Positions 39,569-48,567 of a DNA stretch of 64,000 nucleotides are shown here, piece by piece. This DNA is from Oscillatoria sp. FACHB-1407 (GTDB lineage Bacteria; Cyanobacteriota; Cyanobacteriia; Elainellales; Elainellaceae), in NCBI RefSeq assembly GCF_014697545.1, contig NZ_JACJSA010000007.1:124001-188000 (forward strand), written 5' to 3'. The position numbers and the translations under genes were made by a program. Each line of letters opens with the position of its first letter. Position 1 is the first letter of the stretch. The notes beneath the pieces are model-generated. The model made no database searches. It worked only from the letters and a program-made list of their open reading frames with translations, and was not told the origin of the DNA.

Positions 39569-39919
39569 GAGCAAAGTTCCGTCTCAAAGTATCTACCCCC
39601 TTGTTACGGAGCTTGCAAATCTCCATCAGGAAGATCCCCAAATGGAGTTCATCAGCCCCAGTCGCAGATACCAAGTTTACGGATACTAAGCACAGCCAAA
39701 GTAATAGAGTTAGTAAGGGCTGCCCTAATCGGCAATTGAGTGCCCGTTATAGGTTGCTCACTTTGCACTCAGATTTTCGCCAAATTTACGATACTATCCT
39801 CTTGAGACGTTAACTGGATCGCTTCCGGTCTTCTCAGTCCAAGCTGCAACAGCAGTATCAGGAGTATCAAAATCGGGCTTTAACACCAGGTCGTAAATTG
39901 GATTTAAGACACAATTGTT
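39569..39919. other. divergent promoter region between patX and pentapeptide gene
   Basis: This region has no credible full-length gene. Small frames (39601-39813) have unrelated composition. It probably holds the promoters of patX (minus) and the downstream pentapeptide gene (plus). Confidence 0.4.
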
Positions 39920-40801
39920 ATGGCAAATGAGGAACATCTCAGTCTACTGAAACAGGGTGTGAATAGTTGGAATCAATGGCGGGAAGATACTCCAACTGTC
40001 ATACCTGACATTAGCGGCGCAAATTTAAACCAGATGAACCTGAGCGAAGCCAACCTCAGTGGGGCAGATTTGCAACGGGTCATTCTTCATGGGGCTAATT
40101 TGACAGCGGCAAATCTGCATAATGCCACTCTTGTCAACGCTGATATGAGTGGGGTTGAACTCAATGCGGCTGATTTGAGTAATGCAAATCTGAGTTCTGC
40201 CAATTTGTTTGGAGCCTATCTTAGTGGCGCAAATCTAAGTGGAGCTGATTTGAGTGATGTCCAACTTAATCGCTCAGATCTGAGTGGGGTCAACCTGAGT
40301 GGGGCAAACCTGAGCCATGTCAATCTGTTAGGGGCTGATTTGAGTGGCGCAAATCTAACCAGCACAGTATTAAGTCATGCCGATTTGAGCCGAGCCGAGC
40401 TGAGCCGAGCCGAGCTAAAACAGGCGAATTTAAGCCAGGCGAATTTGAGCGAGGCTCGGTTAATGGGGGCTAATTTAACCGAGGCGACCTTAAATGAGGC
40501 AAATTTAAGCCGCGCTCGACTGAACCGGGCGGATTTGAGTGATGCTACGTTGGTTGGGGCCACGTTGGTTGGGGCGACTCTGGTAGGCACCAAACTCAAC
40601 CGCGCCAAACTGAGCAATGTTGATTTAACGGGTACTAACTTAAGCGGAGCCAACCTGAGCAGTGCTGTTTTGAGTGATGCCAACTTTCAAGACGCTAATC
40701 TCAGTGGTGCCAATCTTAAAGATGCCCACTTAGAGAATACAACTCTAGAGGGGGCTGATCTCAGTCAGGTGACGATGCCTGATGGTAGTGTGCACGAGTG
40801 A
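39920..40801 (+). CDS. pentapeptide-repeat protein with MPDG C-terminus (HetL-like context)
   Basis: The 293-residue product is mostly about 45 A(D/N)LSx pentapeptides (residues 33-280), predicting a right-handed beta-helix. A short helical N-terminus contains NSWNQWRED, and the C-terminus ends MPDGSVHE. HetL, a HetR-interacting pentapeptide protein of Anabaena, also ends in an MPDG motif, as I recall. No membrane segment. It lies within 1 kb of hetR-patX, so a link to HetR is plausible, but pentapeptide proteins are numerous and many have other roles. Confidence 0.9.
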   Translation: MANEEHLSLLKQGVNSWNQWREDTPTVIPDISGANLNQMNLSEANLSGADLQRVILHGANLTAANLHNATLVNADMSGVELNAADLSNANLSSANLFGAYLSGANLSGADLSDVQLNRSDLSGVNLSGANLSHVNLLGADLSGANLTSTVLSHADLSRAELSRAELKQANLSQANLSEARLMGANLTEATLNEANLSRARLNRADLSDATLVGATLVGATLVGTKLNRAKLSNVDLTGTNLSGANLSSAVLSDANFQDANLSGANLKDAHLENTTLEGADLSQVTMPDGSVHE

Positions 40802-40836
40802 GAGGGGGTTGCCCCTTTTGAACTGATGATTTGAAC

Positions 40837-41373
40837 TTACGATGTCATGAGGGTGCCATCGGGCATGATCGTCTGATCAAAAACTGCTCTGCTTAAATCA
40901 GCGTTAGATAGGTCGGCATTAGTTAGGTTTGCCCGAGTCAGATTAGCGGCACTCAAATTAGCCCCACTCAGATCAGCCCCAATCAAACACGCCCCACTGA
41001 GATCAGCGCGGCTCAAGTTCGCTTTATTCAGGTTGGCTTTGTTCAGATTAGCTTTGCTGAGGTTGGTGGCACTGAGATCAGCCCGGTTGAGCTTTGCGCT
41101 ATTAAAATTAGCCTTCTCTAAATTACTGCTAGTTAAGCCCACATCCATCAAACAAGCCCCAGCAAAATCGGCTTGCTCTAGATTAGGAGCGACAACTTTG
41201 ATTTGCCCTGCCCTAAAGACAACACGGGTGAAGGTACGCTTGCCTTTGGCGTACTGAGCCAGGATATAGGGAGCCGAAACGGGACTTATCGCCTCAGAGG
41301 AGGTGCTAGTTTGCCTTACCTCTGGCTGTACAAATTGAGCAGAGATTGAATGGTTGAGATCTGAGTTTTCCAT
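40837..41373 (-). CDS. pentapeptide-repeat protein with HetL-like ends
   Basis: The 178-residue product has a 40-residue polar N-terminus, a stretch ILAQYAKGKRTFTRVVF resembling the start of HetL-type proteins, then about 20 pentapeptides (NLSKANLNKANLSRADL type). It ends IMPDGTLMTS. It is convergent to the preceding pentapeptide gene with 35 bp between stops. Function unknown; position suggests the hetR module. Confidence 0.88.
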   Translation of the reverse strand: MENSDLNHSISAQFVQPEVRQTSTSSEAISPVSAPYILAQYAKGKRTFTRVVFRAGQIKVVAPNLEQADFAGACLMDVGLTSSNLEKANFNSAKLNRADLSATNLSKANLNKANLNKANLSRADLSGACLIGADLSGANLSAANLTRANLTNADLSNADLSRAVFDQTIMPDGTLMTS

Positions 41374-41514
41374 AACACTACGGCCTAAGAGTCCAATTCT
41401 TTATTCAGCCGAGTGGAGATAAATCAGGTATTCCTTGATACGAAAATAGGCGGAATTATCTCAGTAATTACCGCAGAATTTGTAACGTTTTCGGTAGACA
41501 TCTATAACTGCCAA

Positions 41515-41652
41515 TTAGGACATAGGTTTGACCACAAACCATTGTCCTGTTTTGGGATCACGGTAGGTTGTAAACGGGTTGGTCTTCAGTTTGCGTTTCA
41601 TAGACGGCTTGGGTTTGGGATGAGGTTGAGGGAGCATAGCTAGCATCCTCAT
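41515..41652 (-). CDS. small basic protein below usual ORF cut-offs
   Basis: The 45-residue ORF from ATG 41652 (alternatives ATG 41646, 41637) reads MRMLAMLPQPHPKPKP, then RKLKTNPFTTYRDPKTGQWF and VVKPMS. The TYRDPKTGQW phrase looks like a conserved domain of small cyanobacterial proteins. It is Pro/Lys-rich with no signal peptide. No ribosome-binding site stands out. It sits between a pentapeptide gene and the rhomboid gene, both on the same strand. Confidence 0.5.
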   Translation of the reverse strand: MRMLAMLPQPHPKPKPSMKRKLKTNPFTTYRDPKTGQWFVVKPMS

Positions 41653-41815
41653 AAAGGCTGGGTCAAAGAGGGTTCTTTTTAGGGTATAGCGATCGCCATA
41701 GTTCTATATTTCCTCCAATCGGTCAATTAATATGTGACCCACCCCTCAATAACAAGTGATGTTGTAACCCATTTTTTGTGATAGTCGTATCTGTAAGAGA
41801 GTGACAGAATACACC

Positions 41816-42466
41816 TTAATAGGTGATCGAAATCACCCAGTTCTTTAGTTCCAATAAATACCGAGCCGCTAACACACCACCTCCAAATCCAAACAAATGT
41901 CCGAGCCACGATACGCCTCGACGGATTGGCAAAACTCCCCAAATCAAACTGCCGTAGAGCAAACCGACCAGGATGGAGATGGCGATCGCAATCAAGCTCC
42001 GCTCAAAGTAGCCCCTCAGCAATAAAAAACCAAAATAGCCAAAGACAACTCCACTAGCACCAATATGATTTGAGCGAGGTGAGGCAAAAAGCCATACCCC
42101 AGTACCACTGACCAACCAGGCAACTGCCGTCACGATCAGAAAATCATTCAAACCACGGAGCATCACAAGCCCACCCAAAATCAGAAACGGCACGGTGTTT
42201 GCGGCTAAATGCCGGAGATTGCCATGTAACAGAGGCGCGAGCAAAATGCCTCGTAATCCGATCAGTTTGCGGGGACGAATTCCAAAACTGTTGAATGCCC
42301 CCCGTAACAAAAGGCTATCGACGAGTTCCAATCCCCAAAGCACGGCGAGACATCCCAGCAAAATTTGAGCTTGTAGTTGAATGGTTGGAGGGATTGTTCC
42401 TGACTCAAGCGATCGCCAGAGGGGTTGTAATGGATTATTCGTATTCACTGTGGTTTGTTCTAACAA
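41816..42466 (-). CDS. rhomboid family intramembrane serine protease
   Basis: The 216-residue protein has six or seven membrane segments and the catalytic dyad: Ser in HIGASGVVFG (GxSx) and His in SWLGHLFGFGGG. The LLHGNLRHLAANT motif is also typical. Rhomboids cut membrane proteins within the bilayer; the substrate is unknown. Start codons in frame are TTG 42466 and GTG 42448, with no ATG nearby. Confidence 0.9.
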   Translation of the reverse strand: MLEQTTVNTNNPLQPLWRSLESGTIPPTIQLQAQILLGCLAVLWGLELVDSLLLRGAFNSFGIRPRKLIGLRGILLAPLLHGNLRHLAANTVPFLILGGLVMLRGLNDFLIVTAVAWLVSGTGVWLFASPRSNHIGASGVVFGYFGFLLLRGYFERSLIAIAISILVGLLYGSLIWGVLPIRRGVSWLGHLFGFGGGVLAARYLLELKNWVISITY

Positions 42467-43499
42467 AATTGCTAAACCAATTTACAGCAGTTTTGTTGTT
42501 GAGAAATCATCTATAGCAGTCTTATTTGATGTGCGAGAACAAGGGGCGAAGTCCTAAATCTCTCTTTGACTTTTATAAACAATGTGAGAAAGGCTCGATT
42601 GCAGGAGATGTTTGCAACAGTTTCAACTGTTTGTTGTTATATAGCAGTCCTATCTGATTTGTGAAGAAGTCTGAGATATGGTCAATGGTCAATGGTCAAT
42701 CGTCAATGGTCAATGGTCAATGGTCAATGGTCAATGGTCAATGGTCAATGGTCAATGGTCAATCGTTGCTGGTCATACACAAATTGACAAATGACAAATG
42801 ACGAATGAAAGAGTAGGTTTCACGATCGATTTAGAACTGCTATACACGCTTTGCCCACCTGATCAAGGCAAGGAGTCCTACTTTTCTTACCTTTTAAGTG
42901 TCATCTAAGGCGATCGCATTTCTAGAAGTAGGACTGAGTCTTTTTAAAGACAGAATTTAACACCTAATGATTTGCCTTCCAAAAATATTGTGTAGTGCAG
43001 AGAAAATTTTTAAACAAACGTTTCAGATTCAGCATAACCTCTTCCTCAACCCTGAATAATTCAGTATGGTTCAGTATTATTCAGTATTTCTCAGTAACTC
43101 TTTGGTTAATTAAATAACTCGATTACTATCGAAAAAAGATCGTATTGGAATGCCCGTTTGGGGTAAGAGTTTTGCAAATCAATGTGTGGACTTTGGCGTG
43201 AGACTTCGGCATAGCTCAGATATTAGTGAAGCTGAGTTAAGCCATCAAACACTATGAAAACCAGATTCATTTTCGGTCTACAGAACAAGGATTGGTTGAA
43301 TCGGCGGAGGTTGGTTTTGCTCTGATATAGCAACCGAGGGATTGGTTAGGACGGAGTGCAGGGGTGGAACCCCTGGCTGGGGCACAGCCCCACACCCCCT
43401 TATATTAACTGTCTCGACAGTTGCTATAGCTTTGGTTTCAACCGCCAAAATCCTTATTCCAAGCTCAGGTTATTGAAGAACTCATCTGAGGAAACACGT
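42467..43499. repeat. gene-free repeat region
   Basis: It holds the heptamer array at 42679-42763 (separate entry), a TATAGCAGTC...TTTG-type motif repeated at 42512 and 42641, and copies of two dispersed families at 43268-43470 (GTGCAGGGGTGGAACCCC and GGTTTCAACCGCCAAAATCC). No gene is visible. Bases 43060-43095 contain three TTCAGTAT units. Confidence 0.6.
42679..42763. repeat. STRR-type tandem heptamer array
   Basis: About 12 tandem copies of TGGTCAA, one interrupted by TCGTCAA. This is the short tandemly repeated repetitive kind known from filamentous cyanobacteria, with no spacers. Confidence 0.9.
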
Positions 43500-44630
43500 A
43501 TGGAGACATTGGCATTTATTTATGTAGCGGTTGCTTGTGAAGACCCTATTTCTCACTATCAACTGCGATCGCTTGAGGAATTGGGCATTAAACCTGCGTC
43601 TGCCGTTGGGCTAGGGGTTGCCGGAGTGGCAGCACTGTCAGTATTCATGGCTACACCAGAGGCACAGGCAATTGTTCAACGTGGAGACACTTGTCCGGCA
43701 GTGCGCGATGTGCAAACTGCCCTCCAGAGCCGGGGCTATGAAGTCGGTGGAGTCGATGGTATTTTTGGTGGCAAAACTGAGTTTGCAGTGGGTAGCTTTC
43801 AACGCCGCAATGGCTTGAATCCTACCCTTAAAGTTGACCCTGCGACAGCACAGGCGTTGAGATTGAGTGGCGCAGTGTATGCCCCCAACACAAGGTGTAG
43901 CAGCGTCGCCAGCGTTGGTAACACGACCAATCGTCCCACTCCTGCCAATCCCAATCGTGTATCTGAGAGTGGCAGCAATCCGAGCTTTGTCACCGTTGCC
44001 ACGAATGGCAGCCCACTGAATATTCGCTCGGCTCCAAATAGCGACGCATCCGTGATTGGCACCCTGCCCAATACCACCCGCGTCAGGACAAATGGTCGGC
44101 GTTCTAATGGTTGGGTCGGGCTAGAGCAGGGGGGTTGGGTTGCAGCCAACTGGGTGAGAGCCAGTGGCGGAGGTGGTAGTGGCGATCGCAGCATTGGTAG
44201 CACAACACCATCTCCGACGAGTGCAGGGCAAGTGCGCGTGACTACCAACGGAAATGTTCTCAACGTTCGATCGGGTCCGGGAACCGACTTTAATGTCATT
44301 GATGAGCTTGCAAACGGTGCGATCGTGAGCGTCAGTGGTCGTACATCGGACGGGTGGCTCGAACTGTCGAATGGGGGTTGGATTGCATCAAGTTGGGTGA
44401 ATCGATCGCCTGGTCAAGCTAATTTTGGTGCTGGAGGGGGCAGTGGTACAAACACAGTGACCGTTGCGACGAATGGTAATCCCCTCAACGCTCGATTTGG
44501 CCCCAGTCCTCGCTTTGACGTTGCCATGATTTATCCAGATGGAACGCTACTCAGAACGACCGGACGTATCCAAAACGGATGGATTCAGCTGGCAAATGGT
44601 CTGTGGGTTTCGTCAGAGTGGGTGAACTAG
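43500..44630 (+). CDS. peptidoglycan-binding and triple SH3 domain protein
   Basis: The 376-residue product starts at ATG 43500 behind GAGG; the frame upstream lies in a repeat. Its N-terminus (METLAFIYVAVACEDP) recurs in cyanobacterial wall proteins and is followed by a hydrophobic stretch to residue 55. A PG_binding_1 domain (residues 60-120, CPAVRDVQTALQSRGYEVGG) and three SH3_3-type repeats (each with LNIRSAPNSD or LNVRSGPGTD then GGW(V/I)A) follow. No catalytic domain. Probably binds peptidoglycan outside the cytoplasm. Convergent, 4-bp overlap with the next gene. Confidence 0.88.
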   Translation: METLAFIYVAVACEDPISHYQLRSLEELGIKPASAVGLGVAGVAALSVFMATPEAQAIVQRGDTCPAVRDVQTALQSRGYEVGGVDGIFGGKTEFAVGSFQRRNGLNPTLKVDPATAQALRLSGAVYAPNTRCSSVASVGNTTNRPTPANPNRVSESGSNPSFVTVATNGSPLNIRSAPNSDASVIGTLPNTTRVRTNGRRSNGWVGLEQGGWVAANWVRASGGGGSGDRSIGSTTPSPTSAGQVRVTTNGNVLNVRSGPGTDFNVIDELANGAIVSVSGRTSDGWLELSNGGWIASSWVNRSPGQANFGAGGGSGTNTVTVATNGNPLNARFGPSPRFDVAMIYPDGTLLRTTGRIQNGWIQLANGLWVSSEWVN

Positions 44631-45679
44631 TCATCGCTGACGAGAGATATCGTTGGCAGTGAAAAATCAAGGGGTAGGCGATCGCGCATTCCAGATGGCG
44701 GCCTCTGCTGCGCCAACCTGAGGTTGGTCAGGGCTGCTACAACTTGCGATCGCGTCATACCGGGTCGAATTTCAGGCCGATACAACATCGAGATGACGGT
44801 TTCATCTAGATCACTGTATTGAATCACGTCTGTCCAACCCTGGTAAAAGACGCTGTTTTGATATCGGTGGGAGTCGCGCATCAAGCCGAGTGATTGAGTT
44901 AGCTCCTCCCGAATCAGGTGCGATCGCTCCCGTTGATTTACCCCATCCGTGCTGATCAAGATTCGGGCGCGGTCGAGGATGCTGTCATCATTCCACCAAG
45001 TCCAGAAGAACCCTAAATTACGAGGTCGATAGTTAGGTTCATAGCGGCTAAAGCTCGATTCTGGAACAAAATAAATCTCGACATTGGGACGGCTATCCAC
45101 CAATTGCAATCGAATCGTGCCATGAGTCAAGGCATTGACTTCAGCGATGACCATTTCTAAGGTTCTCCGATCTTCTTGCGTTGGTGTACCGAAGTACTGA
45201 ATGCGGACATCTCCCTGCCACTTGCGAACCACTCCACTCGAATCGCCAAATTCGCTGCCCAACGCCAACTCTAAAAAGTAGTTGATTTGTTCCTGACTGT
45301 ACCCGGTAGTGGGGCGATCGGGCTGAGCCGCAGCACTAGAAGGGGGACGAGAAACAGGATTGGAAGGAGTAGATGTCACAAGTGTCACAAAGTCGCCGCG
45401 TATCCATCCCTCAACCTCAGATCCCGCAAATCGCACTTGGTACCACCGATAGCCATCTCTGCCCTGCGTTTGACCTAATACCACGACGCGATCGCCCACT
45501 AGCCCAAAGGCGGGTGATGCAGCTTGGGTAGACGGAGCAGTGCGAACGTTGATTTCGCTGCGGGGATCTCGTGCTGTTAAAACAGCCTCTTGCGCCGAAG
45601 CACTAAGGGGGATTCCCAGATTCAACAAACTGGACGCCACAGTCACCAATAAAATAGCCCACCGTGATTTGAGGTGCAT
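44627..45679 (-). CDS. exported SH3-DUF2927 protein
   Basis: The 350-residue protein starts at ATG 45679, before a signal peptide (LLVTVASSLLNLGIPLSASA). An SH3-like domain (residues 45-110, INVRTAPS...YRWYQVRFAG) and Pro-rich linker lead to a DUF2927 domain (RERSHLIREELTQSLGL, SVFYQG, LYRPEIRPGM). DUF2927 is related to metal-dependent proteases, but the HLIREE motif lacks the usual HExxH. The gene is convergent with the peptidoglycan-binding gene, suggesting a wall function. Confidence 0.82.
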   Translation of the reverse strand: MHLKSRWAILLVTVASSLLNLGIPLSASAQEAVLTARDPRSEINVRTAPSTQAASPAFGLVGDRVVVLGQTQGRDGYRWYQVRFAGSEVEGWIRGDFVTLVTSTPSNPVSRPPSSAAAQPDRPTTGYSQEQINYFLELALGSEFGDSSGVVRKWQGDVRIQYFGTPTQEDRRTLEMVIAEVNALTHGTIRLQLVDSRPNVEIYFVPESSFSRYEPNYRPRNLGFFWTWWNDDSILDRARILISTDGVNQRERSHLIREELTQSLGLMRDSHRYQNSVFYQGWTDVIQYSDLDETVISMLYRPEIRPGMTRSQVVAALTNLRLAQQRPPSGMRDRLPLDFSLPTISLVSDD

Positions 45680-45933
45680 GGTTCTGGAGGCAATGCGAGA
45701 TTTCTTTTGAAAAGAGCTTAACTGGTACATTTATACTAAAAAAATACTCTGTCTGTGAAGGTCTGCCTGCATTCATCTTGGCAATGAACCGCAGCCGATA
45801 CACCCGACGCGATTACACTGTCTCAACTGGACTATGGCGATCGAAAATGGCAGTTCACAGGTTGTAGCCCTAGCAAGGAAACCCTTGCCTACTCTCCATG
45901 CTCCAGTTTCTAAGCCCTTCTCCCACTCGTCTC

Positions 45934-47262
45934 CTATCGAACGAGAGCTTCGATAAAGGCTTCAATCCCGTCTACTGGAACTACACAAGTGTTGAGCTGT
46001 GCGGCGATCGCCTCAACAGTCATATCGTCCAAAAACCGTGAATCGCCATGTTTTAGCATCAGTGACGGCAAAATCACCCCAGAGCCTAAGTCTCGCCCCT
46101 CTAGAGCTTGTAGAACGTCCTGCCCGGTCAGCAACCCGGTTACACTGATCTCCTGCCCCCAGTAGGTGCTGGCGATCGCCACCATTTCAACGGTCAACCC
46201 TTCCACCTTGTTTAATCGCTCTAGAATGGGCTGAAACGCCGTTTCGACGGCGTTACCCACGACCCACACATACTTACGAGGAGATTTGACTCGCTTGGGC
46301 AGTCGTTTCGCCGCTGTTGCAAACTCTTTGAGGAACTGCTGAATTGATCCCACCCCATTGCCAATCTGTGGATAGTCCTCGTAGTGAGACTCTGGCGGTA
46401 AATCCTGTCTGCCAATCAAAAACCATTCGTCGGCTAACCAGGCAACGGTTGAGCCAAACTGTTGACGAAACTTCGCCTGCAACGCTTGTACTTGAGCAAT
46501 CACCTCGCGTGCCTTCTCTGGGGTTACGGGGATCAACTCATCCTCCATTGGGCGAAATCGTGTCAACCCTACTGGCACTACAGCGATCGATGCGACCGTA
46601 GGTACCTCACCTTTATGAAAGGCGGCTAAATCCAGCAAAGTCTGCTCTAGATGTATTCCATCGTTAATGCCGGGGCACACCACCACCTGAGCATGAATCT
46701 GGAGACGATGCTGTTGAAACCAGCGCAATTGATCCAAAATCTGACCTGCCCGTAGGTTCTTGAGCAACCGGATACGAATTTCAGGTTCCGTTGCGTGAAC
46801 TGAGACGTATAAGGGCGAGAGGCGCATCTGAGCAATCCGATCCCACTCGCGTTGCGTCAAGTTGGTTAGTGTCAGGTAACTGCCATAGAGAAAGCTAAGG
46901 CGGTAGTCATCATCTTTGAGATACAGGGTTTCCCGCTTACCCGGAGGTTGCTGATCGATAAAGCAAAAGGGACAACGGTTATTGCACTGAATCAATCCGT
47001 CGAACAGAGCTGTCTCAAATTCTAGCCCCAGGTCTTCGTCATAATCTTTCTCAATCTCAACGTGGTGAGTCTGCCCCTTCGCATCCAACACCTCAAGCTC
47101 TAACACTTCATCCGCGCACAAAAATCGGTAATCGATCAGGTCACGCGGAGCTTGCCCGTTAATCGCAACGAGGCGATCGCCCACCTCAAAGCCTATCTCA
47201 GCAGCGATCGAGTCAGGCAACACACGTGAAATGACAGAGGGATGAATGGTCATGATTGACAC
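45934..47262 (-). CDS. DUF512 / TIGR03279 radical SAM-like Fe-S protein
   Basis: The 442-residue product has an N-terminal PDZ-like domain (VISRVLPDSIAAEIGFEVGD, VAINGQAP), a radical-SAM-type cysteine triplet (CNNRCPFCFIDQ), a barrel with FLYGSYLTLTNL and YVSVHATEPEIR, and a C-terminal DUF512 domain (PSLMLKHGDSRFLDDMT). This is the TIGR03279 family as I know it, widespread in cyanobacteria, function unknown. An internal ATG at 47253 is an alternative start. Confidence 0.88.
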   Translation of the reverse strand: MSIMTIHPSVISRVLPDSIAAEIGFEVGDRLVAINGQAPRDLIDYRFLCADEVLELEVLDAKGQTHHVEIEKDYDEDLGLEFETALFDGLIQCNNRCPFCFIDQQPPGKRETLYLKDDDYRLSFLYGSYLTLTNLTQREWDRIAQMRLSPLYVSVHATEPEIRIRLLKNLRAGQILDQLRWFQQHRLQIHAQVVVCPGINDGIHLEQTLLDLAAFHKGEVPTVASIAVVPVGLTRFRPMEDELIPVTPEKAREVIAQVQALQAKFRQQFGSTVAWLADEWFLIGRQDLPPESHYEDYPQIGNGVGSIQQFLKEFATAAKRLPKRVKSPRKYVWVVGNAVETAFQPILERLNKVEGLTVEMVAIASTYWGQEISVTGLLTGQDVLQALEGRDLGSGVILPSLMLKHGDSRFLDDMTVEAIAAQLNTCVVPVDGIEAFIEALVR

Positions 47263-47362
47263 ACAAGAAATAGATGCTTAACCCAGCCGCAGAGTGACCA
47301 AGTTCTTTATCCATTGTGCAGAATTCATCGCTTAACCGAACGGAATCTTGTCCAGGTTATGA

Positions 47363-48334
47363 CTAAACGTTTTGCACTAAATTAGCGGCGATCGCCCCCA
47401 AAATTGCAATTCCAAAGCCCAACCGATACCAGATGAAGACCCAGGTGTTGTGGTTTTGCAGATAGCGCAGCAACCAGGCGATCGCCGCATAGGAAGAGGC
47501 TGCTGCGGTGATGACTCCAATCACCAGTGGTAATAGCTCTGCCCCCCGAACCCCAACTTCTAACAGGGTCTTGAGTTCAACTAAGCCAGCGATCGTGATC
47601 GCGGGAATGCCCAGTAAAAAAGAATAGCGGGCAGCCGCAGCGCGCTCTAGCCCGATAAACAATCCTGCGGTCAGGGTTGACCCCGACCGAGAGACCCCAG
47701 GGATCAAGGCGAGTGCCTGCGCGAACCCCATCCAGATACCATCTTGAGTGCCAATATCGTCCAGGGTTCGTTTGCGTTTCCCCACATACTCTGAAAACGC
47801 TAACAACAGTGACATCCCAATTGAGGCGGTGGCGATCGCTGCCATACTCCGCAGGGGCGATCGATCAAAATCGGGGATCAACACTTTGATCAAGACCCCA
47901 CCAATCACAATGGGGATCGTTCCTAAAATGATGCCTAATCCCATACGAAAATCTTTTGACTCATACTGCGATCGCATCAGTGCTTGAGTCATCCCAACGG
48001 TGACCTGGGTCAGATCAGACCAGAAATACCAGAGAATAGCCGCGATGCTCCCCAGTTGCAAGACCGCTGTAAACGCCACACCTGGGTCACCCCAACCCAT
48101 CGCAACGGGGACGACTTTGAGGTGAGCCGTGCTGCTAATTGGCAAAAACTCCGTCAATCCCTGCACAATTCCTAAAATCGCCGCTTGAAACCAATTCATC
48201 ACAGCCGTACTGGAGGCAGCCGTCGAGGGAATGTCGGTTGCCGCAGTTCCCAATATGGGATCTGGGGGCATCTGAGCCGCTGCAATCACTATCGGTGCCC
48301 CATAAGCTGCACCACTATCAATAAGGCTTATCAC
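47363..48334 (-). CDS. uppP: undecaprenyl-diphosphatase UppP (BacA)
   Basis: UppP regenerates undecaprenyl phosphate for peptidoglycan synthesis at the outer face of the plasma membrane. The 323-residue protein shows the two family signatures GLTEFLPISSTAHL and PGVSRSGSTLTAG and about eight membrane segments. The GTG at 48334 follows GAGGAG, so an N-terminal 45-residue hydrophobic extension is translated; the homologous part begins at MNWFQAAI (48199). Confidence 0.93.
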   Translation of the reverse strand: MISLIDSGAAYGAPIVIAAAQMPPDPILGTAATDIPSTAASSTAVMNWFQAAILGIVQGLTEFLPISSTAHLKVVPVAMGWGDPGVAFTAVLQLGSIAAILWYFWSDLTQVTVGMTQALMRSQYESKDFRMGLGIILGTIPIVIGGVLIKVLIPDFDRSPLRSMAAIATASIGMSLLLAFSEYVGKRKRTLDDIGTQDGIWMGFAQALALIPGVSRSGSTLTAGLFIGLERAAAARYSFLLGIPAITIAGLVELKTLLEVGVRGAELLPLVIGVITAAASSYAAIAWLLRYLQNHNTWVFIWYRLGFGIAILGAIAANLVQNV

Positions 48335-48498
48335 TTAACTATTCTCCTCAACTGAACAGGGGTGGATGGGAGTAGCCCCTATATTCTACGCAGCCTCTTG
48401 TTAAGAACCTGCAAAGTTTTTGGCTTCCTATGCAATTCTGATGAGAGATTTTTTGATGGTAATGAATTGAACTGGAGGAAGTGTAATAGGATTATGGA

Positions 48499-48517
48499 TA
48501 TACCCCCAGGGGGGATA
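48499..48517. promoter_or_regulatory. CsoR/InrS-type operator-like palindrome
   Basis: TATACCCCCAGGGGGGATA has C5 and G6 arms flanked by AT, close to the CsoR/RcnR/InrS family box (TATACCCCnnGGGGTATA type), with one mismatch. A TAAAAT that could be a -10 overlaps its right edge. It lies 51 bp before the DUF3120 gene. Confidence 0.45.
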
Positions 48518-48567
48518 AAATATGGTATGTTAAAAAAAGTAAACTAATTTAAGATATTAAAAACCCT

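Noticed and set aside
39516-39689. 57-residue plus-strand ORF opposite the patX-like gene
   Set aside because: It overlaps the PatX-like ORF on the other strand, has no family signature, and the minus-strand RGSGR motif is the stronger signal.
39601-39813. 70-residue plus-strand frame
   Set aside because: Basic, unconserved composition, overlapping other frames without a ribosome-binding site.
42679-42763. CRISPR array
   Set aside because: The tandem units are 7-base without spacers; no cas genes exist in the window.
43356-43499. N-terminal extension of the SH3 protein
   Set aside because: It lies in a dispersed repeat; the ATG at 43500 has a ribosome-binding site and family-like start.
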